A stretch of 6,764 nucleotides of DNA from NCBI GenBank assembly GCA_964614515.1, contig CAZTPJ010000123.1, positions 1 through 6,764 of the forward strand. The letters are read 5' to 3'. Under the pieces are notes generated by a model. It was not told where the DNA came from. It was given only the letters and a program-made list of their open reading frames with translations, and searched no databases. The DNA is from CAZTPJ01 sp964614515. GTDB lineage: Bacteria > Planctomycetota > Phycisphaerae > Phycisphaerales > UBA1924. Shown in pieces: positions 1 through 5,925 of this stretch (its first letter is position 1; every line of letters starts with the position of its first letter). The position numbers and the translations under genes are program-made.

Positions 1-2
1 CC

Positions 3-44
3 ACCCGCGCCTCCCACCCATCGCCCTCGTACCATGCCCCATGA
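3..44 (+). CDS. Possible C-terminal tail of an upstream gene (partial)
   Basis: The third forward frame is open from the window edge and ends in a TGA at 42-44 that overlaps the kynureninase ATG (41-43) as ATGA. This arrangement is common between translationally coupled genes. Only 13 residues are visible (TRASHPSPSYHAP) and I do not recognise them. Third-position GC is high, but the second frame is also open here with similar composition, so the tail could be chance. If real, the upstream gene would be co-transcribed with kynureninase. A missing pathway enzyme such as 3-hydroxyanthranilate dioxygenase or tryptophan dioxygenase would fit, but that is a guess. Confidence 0.3.
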   Translation, partial: TRASHPSPSYHAP

Positions 45-1324
45 CACCCACCGCCGACGCGGCGATGCTGGACCACGCCGATGACCTTCGCGCCGAGTTC
101 CACATCCCCACCGCCGCAAGCATCGCACAAGCCGCCGGAGGCACGCCCATTCCCGGCGACTGCATCTACATGTGCGGCAACTCGCTCGGCCTGATGCCCC
201 GCCGCACACCACACATCATCAACGAAGAACTCAACGACTGGATGAAACTCGCCGTCGCCGCGCACACCAAAGGCACACGGCCGTGGCTCCCATATCACGA
301 ACGCCTGCGCGAGCCCCTCGCCCGACTCGTCGGCGCCATGCCCAGCGAAGTCGTCGCCATGAACAGCCTCACCGTCAACCTCCACCTGCTCATGGCGTCG
401 TTCTATCGCCCAAAGGGGGGGCGAACTAAAATCCTCATCGAAGACTCCGCCTTTCCCAGCGATTCATACGCCGTGCAGAGTCAGGCCGCATGGCACGGCC
501 TGGATCCGCGCGAAACCATCATTCGACTCCGCCCGCGCGATGGTGAAGCCACACTGCGCACCGAAGACATCGAACATGTCATCGCCCAGCGCGGCGGCGA
601 GATCGCGCTGGTGCTCCTTGGCGCGGTGAACTACCTCACCGGACAATGGTTCGACATGCAGTCGATCACCAGCGCCGCGCGACGCGCGGGATGTACCATC
701 GGCTGGGATCTGGCACACGCCGCCGGAAACGTGCCGATGCGCTTGCACGACTGGAATGCCGACTTCGCCGCGTGGTGTTCATACAAATATCTTAACTCAG
801 GTCCGGGCGCCATCGCCGGCGCATTCGTGCATGAACGTCATCATCGTGATACAACCCTGCCGCGCCTGGCGGGCTGGTGGGGCAACGACCCGGCCACGCG
901 CTTTGTCATGAAGCCCGACTTTGACCCCGTCACCAGCGCGGACGCCTGGCAACTGTCAAACCCGCCGATACTCTCGGCCGCGCCACTCATCGCCTCGCTC
1001 GAACTCTTCGATCGCGCTGGTATCACGGCGCTTCGCCGAAAGTCAGAAGCACTGACCGCGATGATGGAGGCCGAACTCCAACGATCCCTCCACGCCCGCG
1101 TGCGAATCCTCACACCAACCGACGCAGCGCAGCGCGGCTGTCAGTTGTCGCTGTCAATCAAGGGCGCCACACGGGAACTCGAACAGCGACTCGCGCGACG
1201 CGGCGTGGTCGTGGATTATCGCGAGCCGGGAATCATTCGCGCCGCCCCCGTTCCGCTCTATAATACATTCGCCGATGTGCAGGCGTTTGTCACTGCGCTC
1301 ACAGACTGTCTTCGCGAGAGTTGA
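41..1324 (+). CDS. kynU: Kynureninase (PLP-dependent)
   Basis: Cytosolic PLP enzyme that cleaves 3-hydroxykynurenine (or kynurenine) to 3-hydroxyanthranilate (or anthranilate) plus alanine. The 427 residues match the usual family length. Family landmarks are GNSLGLMP (46-53), AMNSLTVNLHLLM (106-118), FPSD near 138 on the cofactor side, WDLAHAAGN (222-230) with Asp223 placed to bind the PLP ring nitrogen, and SYKYLNSGPG (247-256) with Lys249 as the Schiff-base lysine. GWWGND (278-283), SNPPI (306-310) and the C-terminal RAAPVPLYN (400-408) also fit. ATG 41 is the most upstream start in this open frame and overlaps a TGA by ATGA; no Shine-Dalgarno sequence is visible before it. ATG 65 (Met9) is an alternative that also fits the family N-terminus. 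The gene is followed after 38 nt by the monooxygenase-formamidase gene, almost certainly in one operon. A GGG GGG codon pair creates a run of seven G at 415-421. The frame shows no defect. Confidence 0.95.
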   Translation: MTPTADAAMLDHADDLRAEFHIPTAASIAQAAGGTPIPGDCIYMCGNSLGLMPRRTPHIINEELNDWMKLAVAAHTKGTRPWLPYHERLREPLARLVGAMPSEVVAMNSLTVNLHLLMASFYRPKGGRTKILIEDSAFPSDSYAVQSQAAWHGLDPRETIIRLRPRDGEATLRTEDIEHVIAQRGGEIALVLLGAVNYLTGQWFDMQSITSAARRAGCTIGWDLAHAAGNVPMRLHDWNADFAAWCSYKYLNSGPGAIAGAFVHERHHRDTTLPRLAGWWGNDPATRFVMKPDFDPVTSADAWQLSNPPILSAAPLIASLELFDRAGITALRRKSEALTAMMEAELQRSLHARVRILTPTDAAQRGCQLSLSIKGATRELEQRLARRGVVVDYREPGIIRAAPVPLYNTFADVQAFVTALTDCLRES

Positions 1325-1347
1325 TCCATGATCCCACGACCGCGCAT

Positions 1348-1356
1348 AGGGGTGAG
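1348..1356 (+). promoter_or_regulatory. Ribosome binding site deciding the fusion gene start
   Basis: AGGGGTGAG lies 6 nt before ATG 1363, a good Shine-Dalgarno match at good spacing. It favours ATG 1363 over the in-frame TTG at 1321. The TTG would overlap the kynureninase stop by 4 nt and add 14 residues with no family resemblance before the FAD-binding strand. Confidence 0.75.
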
Positions 1357-1362
1357 TTTCAC

Positions 1363-3477
1363 ATGAGCGCACCGACGGCCGTCATTGTCGGCGCTGGCCT
1401 CGCCGGTTCACTCATGGCATGCTACCTTGCGCGGCAGGGTTGGCGCGTGACCGTGTGCGAAAGACGCTCCGATCCGCGTGCGGCCGGCTTCATCGGCGGA
1501 CGATCCATCAATCTCGCCCTGTCGATTCGCGGGCGATGGGCCTTGCAGGGCGTCGGACTTGAAGAGGCCGTGCTGCGCGACGGCATCGCAATGCCCGGGC
1601 GGATGATTCACAGGCCGGTTGATCCCGCGACGGGTCGCGTGCCGCCCGTGGTCTTTCAGCCATACAGCGCCAATCCCGGCGATGCGAACTATTCCGTCTC
1701 ACGCTCCGCCCTGAATCTTAGTTTGCTTCATGCCGCCGCCGCGCACGACAACGTCTCGCTTCACTTTGACATGACCTGCCTGGATGTCGATCCCGCGGAA
1801 GGCACGATTGACTTTCACGACGGCGATGACTTGCATCATCGCATGACCGCCGATCTGGTGATCGGCGCCGATGGCGCCTACTCGGCCGTGCGACAGAGAC
1901 TGGTACGCATGGATCGCTTCGATTTCTCACAATCATACCTTGAGCATGGCTATAAGGAACTGACGATTCCGCCGGCACGACAACTCGGGCTTGATGCTCG
2001 CAAGCATGATGGTTTCGCGCTCGAACCGCACGCGCTGCACATCTGGCCGCGGGGGGGGGCGATGATGATCGCCCTGCCCAACGCCGATCGCACGTTCACA
2101 TGCACGCTCTTCTGGCCGATGGAAGGCGAACATGGGTTGACTTCGCTGCGAAGCCCGCCCGAAGTATCCGCGTGGTTCGCGAAGCATTATGCCGACGCGG
2201 CGCCACTGATGCCACATCTTACAAGCGAATACCTGGCGAACCCCAACGGCTCGCTCGTGACCATCCGCTGTCGCCCGTGGAGCGCAGGCGGTCGCGTCGT
2301 CCTCATCGGCGATGCCGCCCACGCCATCGTGCCGTTCTATGGTCAGGGAATGAACGCGGCGTTCGAAGATTGCCGGATTCTCGCGGAACTGCTGGGCGAA
2401 CGCGGCACACGCGGAGCACCCGGCATCGCCGATGCGATTCATACATTCGAGCGGCAGCGCAAGCCGGATGCCGACGCCATCGCCGACATGGCCATCTCCA
2501 ACTTCATCGAGATGCGAGACAAGGTCGGCACACCCGACTTTCTGTATCGCAAGCGCATCGAGCAGACGCTGCATTCGCTCCGCCCGGACATGGTCACGCC
2601 GCAGTACAACCTCGTTTGCTTCTCGACGACATCCTATGCGCACGCACAGCAGCGCGGCGCGATCCTGGATCGCGTGATTGACCGCATCACACACCGCCTG
2701 CCGCGACACACGGCCGAGCATATGTCCGATGTGGACTTTCGCAGTGCAGTGGCCCGGTTGTTCGATGAAGCCGACAACACGCTGAAAGGGAGCATCGCAG
2801 CAGTTGACATCCGTGGCGAACATGATATGATATCTCGGGCGATCATTGATATATCGCCATCCATCACGCCGAGCCTGGCCGTGTGGCCCGGCGACACGCC
2901 AGTGTCGCGAGAGGTATTGTGCGATTTGTCGCGCGGGGATACGATCACGTTGTCGACGCTTCGCGCGACCGTGCATCTCGGGGCGCACGCGGATGGACCG
3001 AATCATTATGTACACCCCGCGCCGGGAATCGGCGAGCGCTCCTTGCATCATTACATCGGCCCCTGCGATGTGGTCGAAGCGCGCGTCGCACGCGGCGCAC
3101 GCGTCAGCCCTGCGGATCTCCAGACGCCCATCGCGAACCTGCGCCACCCGCGCATCCTCATCCGCACGAACACATATCCGGATTCCAAGGAGTTCAACAA
3201 GGACTTCGCGGGTTTGTCCGTTGAACTCATCGACGCGCTGGATGCACGCGGCGTCATCACCATCGGCATCGACACGCCGAGCGTGGATTTGTTCGAGTCG
3301 AAGGATCTGCCGGCGCACCACGCGATCGCGCGGCACGACATGGCGATCCTTGAAGGACTTGTTCTTGCACACATCACTCCGGGCGAGTATGAACTCATCG
3401 CGCTGCCTCTGGCGCTGGTCGGGTTTGATGCGAGTCCGGTGCGGGCGATTCTACGGCCATGGCCGACGCCGGCGTGA
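1363..3477 (+). CDS. kmo-kynB: Kynurenine 3-monooxygenase / kynurenine formamidase fusion
   Basis: One uninterrupted frame of 704 residues carries two enzymes. Residues 1 to about 450 are an FAD- and NADPH-dependent kynurenine 3-monooxygenase: dinucleotide motif GAGLAG (10-15), GGRSINLALSIRG (45-57), GRMIH (79-83, Arg80 likely holds the substrate carboxylate), GADG (168-171), and GDAAHAIVPFYGQGMNAAFEDC (316-337), which binds FAD. No C-terminal membrane anchor is seen. Residues 489-704 are a KynB-type formamidase that hydrolyses N-formylkynurenine to kynurenine and formate. HLGAHADGPNH (538-548) gives zinc ligands His538, His542 and Asp544 and the catalytic-site His548; His652 and Glu664 in the block before EGLVL complete the site. 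Their spacing agrees with my memory of the Burkholderia KynB site, with Met489 at KynB residue 1. GIDTPSVDLFESKDL (635-649) and ELIALPLALVGFDASPVRA (677-695) are further KynB hallmarks. Roughly 40 residues link the domains. The order is the reverse of the reaction order. The gene follows kynU in the same operon. A nine-G run at 2051-2059 lies in frame. Function of each half is near certain; that the fusion is natural is likely. Confidence 0.92.
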   Translation: MSAPTAVIVGAGLAGSLMACYLARQGWRVTVCERRSDPRAAGFIGGRSINLALSIRGRWALQGVGLEEAVLRDGIAMPGRMIHRPVDPATGRVPPVVFQPYSANPGDANYSVSRSALNLSLLHAAAAHDNVSLHFDMTCLDVDPAEGTIDFHDGDDLHHRMTADLVIGADGAYSAVRQRLVRMDRFDFSQSYLEHGYKELTIPPARQLGLDARKHDGFALEPHALHIWPRGGAMMIALPNADRTFTCTLFWPMEGEHGLTSLRSPPEVSAWFAKHYADAAPLMPHLTSEYLANPNGSLVTIRCRPWSAGGRVVLIGDAAHAIVPFYGQGMNAAFEDCRILAELLGERGTRGAPGIADAIHTFERQRKPDADAIADMAISNFIEMRDKVGTPDFLYRKRIEQTLHSLRPDMVTPQYNLVCFSTTSYAHAQQRGAILDRVIDRITHRLPRHTAEHMSDVDFRSAVARLFDEADNTLKGSIAAVDIRGEHDMISRAIIDISPSITPSLAVWPGDTPVSREVLCDLSRGDTITLSTLRATVHLGAHADGPNHYVHPAPGIGERSLHHYIGPCDVVEARVARGARVSPADLQTPIANLRHPRILIRTNTYPDSKEFNKDFAGLSVELIDALDARGVITIGIDTPSVDLFESKDLPAHHAIARHDMAILEGLVLAHITPGEYELIALPLALVGFDASPVRAILRPWPTPA

Positions 3478-3485
3478 CCCATCTA

Positions 3486-3926
3486 TCATCCCGCCGCGAT
3501 AACCTTCATCTCGATATGAATTGGCGTCTTACCGCCGGTGGGAAGGGCGGAGACTTCGACGGTGGTGCGCGTCGGTCGCGGGCGCTGCGGCGGAAAGAAC
3601 TCGGCATAGATTCGATTATACGTCGCCCAGTCTCGCTTCATATTCGTAAGAAAGACCGTGACATCGACGATATCTTCCCACGCGAGTCCCGCTTCAGCCA
3701 GCACGGCGCGGATATTCTCGAAGCACGATCGCATCTCCGCCTCGATGCTGTAGTCGATCAGCGCGCCGCCGGCATCGACGACCGCGCCGGGAATGTCGCC
3801 GCTGCCGCGATGTCGCGGGCCAATGCCGGAGAGGAACACAAGGCCGCCCACGCGCCGGGCGTGGGGATATGGCCCGACAGGTTCGGCCGCTCGATTCGAT
3901 TCGATCACGTCTCGCTCATTCGTCAT
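3486..3926 (-). CDS. amnD: RidA/YjgF-family protein, probable 2-aminomuconate deaminase
   Basis: A 146-residue protein of the RidA (YjgF/YER057c/UK114) fold, whose members form trimers and hydrolyse enamines or imines. It carries the family core VGPYPHARRVGGLVFLSG (17-34), a NIRAVLAEAG helix (71-80) and the C-terminal signature PTRTTVEV ... HIEM (118-140). Arg120 is the conserved ligand-binding arginine and Glu139 sits in the IEM element. Length and the PYPHARR...FLSG region resemble the 2-aminomuconate deaminases (AmnD/NbaF) that turn 2-aminomuconate into 4-oxalocrotonate with loss of ammonia. Its place 14 nt after the semialdehyde dehydrogenase, the enzyme of the preceding step, supports that role. 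ATG 3926 is preferred because AAGGGA lies 6 nt before it; an in-frame ATG at 3962 would overlap the dehydrogenase gene by 22 nt. It could instead be a general RidA that removes reactive enamines; the family is certain, the substrate is inferred. Confidence 0.8.
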   Translation of the reverse strand: MTNERDVIESNRAAEPVGPYPHARRVGGLVFLSGIGPRHRGSGDIPGAVVDAGGALIDYSIEAEMRSCFENIRAVLAEAGLAWEDIVDVTVFLTNMKRDWATYNRIYAEFFPPQRPRPTRTTVEVSALPTGGKTPIHIEMKVIAAG

Positions 3927-3932
3927 GCCGCT

Positions 3933-3938
3933 TCCCTT
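3933..3938 (-). promoter_or_regulatory. Ribosome binding site of the RidA-family gene
   Basis: On the minus strand AAGGGA lies 6 nt before ATG 3926, inside the 14-nt gap after the dehydrogenase TAA (3943-3941). It decides the start at 3926 over the upstream in-frame ATG at 3962 and suggests re-initiation on a shared transcript. Confidence 0.65.
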
Positions 3939-3940
3939 GC

Positions 3941-5422
3941 TTATGTTTCCAGTCGCAGGCACACATTCTTCGGTTCGGTGAAGAACTTGAGCGCTTCCGC
4001 CCCCCCCTCGCGTCCGACGCCGGATTGCTTCATTCCGCCGAATGGCGTGCGAAGATCACGAATCATCCAGCCGTTGATCCAGATGATCCCGGCGTCGAGG
4101 CCCGCGGCCACGCGGTGCGCCCGCGACAGATCGCGCGTGAGGACGATCGCGGCCAGGCCATACGGCGTGGAATTCGCCAGTCGCATCGCCTCACTTTCAT
4201 CCGCGAACGTCTGCACTGTCACCACCGGACCAAATATCTCCTCTTGAACAACACGGCTGTCATTGCCAAGCCCTTCGATCACTGTGGGAAGATAGAATGC
4301 GCCGCGCTGACATCGCGCGGGCAGTTCAGACGGCGCGGCCCGCCGTCCGCCGCAGAGAATCTTCCCGCCGGTTGTGCTCGCCAATGTTACATATGAATCA
4401 ACCTTCGCCAGGTGGGCCTCGCTGACGAGCGCGCCCTGATCCGTGTTTGCATCGAGTGGATCGCCGAGGCGAAGGGCCTCGACCTTATTCACCAGCGCCT
4501 GCGTAACGTCGCGCGCGATTGAACGATGCACGAGAACTCGCGAGCCGCACAGGCAGATCTGTCCCTGATTCGTGAAGCCGGCCCGCGCGGCCGTGGCCGC
4601 GGCGGCATCCACATCGACATCATCAAAGATGATGAGCGGGTTCTTGCCGCCGAGTTCGAGGGACACGCGCTTGAGTTGTTCGCCGGCCGTCTGGCCGATC
4701 CAGCGACCCACGCCGGTTGAACCTGTGAACGAGATCGCGGGTATGCGGGGATGCATGATGATTGCGGCGCCCGCCTCGGCTCCCAGCCCATGCACGATGT
4801 TAAGTACGCCTGGCGGCAGGCCGGCTTCAACGCTCAGGCGCGCGAGCAGGTGGGCGGTGGCGGGGGTGACTTCGCTTGGTTTGCACACGGCCGTATTGCC
4901 CGTCGCCAGAGCGGGGGCGATCTTCCATGTTAATAAGTACAACGGGAGGTTCCACGGTGAGATCAGTCCCGCCACGCCGCGCGGGCGACGCAAAGTAAGA
5001 TTCATCGCCCACACTGGCGGCCCCACGGCCGGCGAGTGCGTCTCGTGCATTTCGCCCCCCGCGTGCAGCACGGCCCCGGCGAAGAAGCGCAGGTTGGCCG
5101 CAGCGCGAGGGATGTCGACGCTGCGGGCGAGAGTGATCGGCTTGCCGGTGTCGATGCTCTCGGCTCGCGCGAGGTCTTCGAGGCGCGAGTCGATGAGATC
5201 GGCGAGCGCGAAGAGGACGCGCGAACGCTCGGCGGGTGGCGTTGTGCTCCATGCGTTGAACGCGGCATCCGCGGCGTCCACGGCCGTGGCGACATCCCGC
5301 GCATCGGACCGCGCGACGTGGGCGTATGTCTCGCCCGTGGCCGGGTCGATGACATCGAGCCACGCGCCGCCGATGGGAGGGCGGAATTCGCCGGCGATGA
5401 AGTTGGCGATCCGGTCTGGCAT
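3941..5422 (-). CDS. amnC: 2-aminomuconate 6-semialdehyde dehydrogenase (ALDH8-like)
   Basis: NAD-dependent aldehyde dehydrogenase of 493 residues, full family length. The oxyanion asparagine is Asn158 in SPWNLPLYLLTWK (155-167). KPSE (181-184) and FTGSTGVG (232-239) form the cofactor site, Glu256 in LELGGK (255-260) is the general base, Cys290 in GQICLCGSR (287-295) is the nucleophile, and EEIFGPV (394-400) also binds cofactor. The WKIAPALA stretch, the Cys-Leu-Cys around the nucleophile and GWMIRDLRTPFGGMKQSG (451-468) are typical of the 2-aminomuconate semialdehyde / 2-hydroxymuconate semialdehyde group (AmnC, NbaE, ALDH8A1). An arginine in the RDLR segment (455 or 458) probably corresponds to the substrate-binding Arg464 of the Pseudomonas enzyme. 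The neighbours choose the aminomuconate role over the hydroxymuconate one. It is the first gene of a two-gene minus operon with the RidA-family deaminase. No Shine-Dalgarno sequence or clear promoter is seen before ATG 5422. Codons 162-163 or nearby are two consecutive TTA leucines, rare in this sequence, and an eight-G run lies near the 3' end (4000-4007 on the plus strand as C). Confidence 0.9.
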   Translation of the reverse strand: MPDRIANFIAGEFRPPIGGAWLDVIDPATGETYAHVARSDARDVATAVDAADAAFNAWSTTPPAERSRVLFALADLIDSRLEDLARAESIDTGKPITLARSVDIPRAAANLRFFAGAVLHAGGEMHETHSPAVGPPVWAMNLTLRRPRGVAGLISPWNLPLYLLTWKIAPALATGNTAVCKPSEVTPATAHLLARLSVEAGLPPGVLNIVHGLGAEAGAAIIMHPRIPAISFTGSTGVGRWIGQTAGEQLKRVSLELGGKNPLIIFDDVDVDAAAATAARAGFTNQGQICLCGSRVLVHRSIARDVTQALVNKVEALRLGDPLDANTDQGALVSEAHLAKVDSYVTLASTTGGKILCGGRRAAPSELPARCQRGAFYLPTVIEGLGNDSRVVQEEIFGPVVTVQTFADESEAMRLANSTPYGLAAIVLTRDLSRAHRVAAGLDAGIIWINGWMIRDLRTPFGGMKQSGVGREGGAEALKFFTEPKNVCLRLET

Positions 5423-5672
5423 GTGGGGGATGGTATCGCGGTGGGAGCGGGTCGGGTGGAAGGTTCACCGCGAAGGGCACTGGGGACGCGGAGTCGGCGC
5501 GGAGGGTGGAGGGGGGGGTGCGAGAGGAGAAGTGCATGGGCGTCCTGCGCGAGTGGGCGATCCTGGCCTGGTGGTTCGAGGCGGATTGTTGGGGCACGGG
5601 CATGGGGCTGTTGATCTCTGCGTTGTGAATGAGTCTGAGTTTGTGAGTTCCATCTCCTTCGCCCCTGCCGGG

Positions 5673-5702
5673 GCGGGATGGATCATTGCGGGATGGATCA
5701 TT
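5673..5702 (+). repeat. Perfect 15-bp tandem duplication
   Basis: GCGGGATGGATCATT occurs twice head to tail with no mismatch (5673-5687 and 5688-5702). It sits just inside the left unit of the composite repeat and overlaps the last three bases of the left hairpin stem. It looks like a recent replication-slippage duplication. Confidence 0.85.
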
Positions 5703-5711
5703 TTCCTGTTT

Positions 5712-5752
5712 GCCACGGGCTTCGGCCGCCTTTGGCGGCCTGCACCCGTGGC
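5712..5752. repeat. Two-tier hairpin in the centre of the composite element
   Basis: The outer stem GCCACGGG (5712-5719) pairs with CCCGTGGC (5745-5752). Inside it GGCCGCC (5724-5730) pairs with GGCGGCC (5734-5740) across a TTT loop. Both stems are perfect, 8 and 7 bp, separated by a 4/4-nt internal loop. No T tract follows on either strand, so it is not a standard intrinsic terminator. A GCCACGGGC...CCCGTGGC pattern is one I associate with dispersed extragenic repeats in planctomycetes; that link is from memory. Confidence 0.75.
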
Positions 5753-5849
5753 TACAGCCCTGCGCCCCTTTGGGGCGAAGAGATGCGCGTCCGCTTCATG
5801 GGCCGCGCAGAAGTTAATAAGTACATCCGAGACGGTGTGGGTGGGGAGT

Positions 5850-5874
5850 CCGACAATGCGAAGCGCATTGTCGG
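5850..5874. repeat. 11-bp perfect inverted repeat, extragenic hairpin
   Basis: CCGACAATGCG (5850-5860) and CGCATTGTCGG (5864-5874) are perfect reverse complements with a 3-nt AAG loop. The hairpin begins about 50 nt downstream of the stop of the minus-strand gene ending at 5926. It could stabilise that transcript's 3' end or help stop transcription, but neither strand has a T tract after it. A dispersed repeat or a protein-binding palindrome is equally possible. Confidence 0.75.
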
Positions 5875-5925
5875 GGCACGGTGTTGTGGTGACGTGCAAC
5901 CGTCAGGTTGGAGGCTGCGGGTGGG

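Larger units (their letters stand above)
5651..5785. repeat. Composite REP-like element (BIME-like), about 135 bp
   Basis: The element starts with CATCTCCTTCGCCCC (5651-5665) and ends with GGGGCGAAGAGATG (5772-5785). The second is the reverse complement of the first apart from one missing C. Each end is a tag plus a small hairpin: CGCCCC-TGCC-GGGGCG at 5660-5675 and CGCCCC-TTT-GGGGCG at 5763-5777. Two inverted tag-plus-hairpin units flanking a central hairpin is the architecture of bacterial interspersed mosaic elements built from REP sequences. These are normally mobilised by RAYT (TnpA_REP) transposases encoded elsewhere. No transposase and no target duplication is seen here. Copy number in the genome is unknown, so the name is an inference from structure. 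Confidence 0.6.
5423..5925. other. Intergenic region of about 500 bp, no credible gene
   Basis: The region lies between the dehydrogenase start and the stop of the next minus-strand gene, so it should hold the promoter of the dehydrogenase operon, but I cannot support a -35/-10 pair. The part nearest the gene (5423-5520) is very G-rich on the plus strand, with G runs at 5425-5429, 5443-5445, 5449-5451 and 5454-5456 and eight G at 5511-5518. The spacers are too long for a convincing G-quadruplex. The part from 5651 onwards is full of inverted repeats, listed separately. Open frames crossing it are low in complexity, run through the hairpins and match no family I know. Confidence 0.7.

Noticed and set aside
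1321..1362. TTG at 1321 as start of the fusion gene, overlapping the kynureninase stop
   Set aside because: The overlap is attractive for coupling, but the 14 extra residues are not family-like and ATG 1363 has a good Shine-Dalgarno sequence at 6 nt.
1933..3372. Long open frame of 479 codons on the minus strand
   Set aside because: It lies antisense to the monooxygenase-formamidase gene, whose motifs are unmistakable. The translation is rich in Arg, His, Cys and Asp with no recognisable motif, as expected for a shadow frame in GC-rich DNA.
3454..3465. Palindrome CGGCCATGGCCG near the convergent stops as a bidirectional terminator
   Set aside because: It has no loop, is inside the coding sequence and is not followed by T residues on either strand.
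5425..5456. G-quadruplex upstream of the dehydrogenase
   Set aside because: The four G tracts are separated by a first loop of 13 nt, so a stable structure is doubtful from sequence alone.
5630..5648. Three TGAGT pentamers spaced 6-8 nt apart as an operator
   Set aside because: The motif is short, the spacing irregular and no promoter is seen next to it.
4929..5825. The 13-mer GTTAATAAGTACA present at 4929-4941 and 5813-5825
   Set aside because: One copy encodes part of the conserved LYLLT segment of the dehydrogenase. A single shared 13-mer with no flanking similarity can be chance.
5465..5899. Open frame of 144 codons on the minus strand in the spacer
   Set aside because: It translates straight through the inverted repeats and the tandem duplication and ends in a Pro/Thr/Arg-rich low-complexity tail. 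More likely repeat DNA than a gene.
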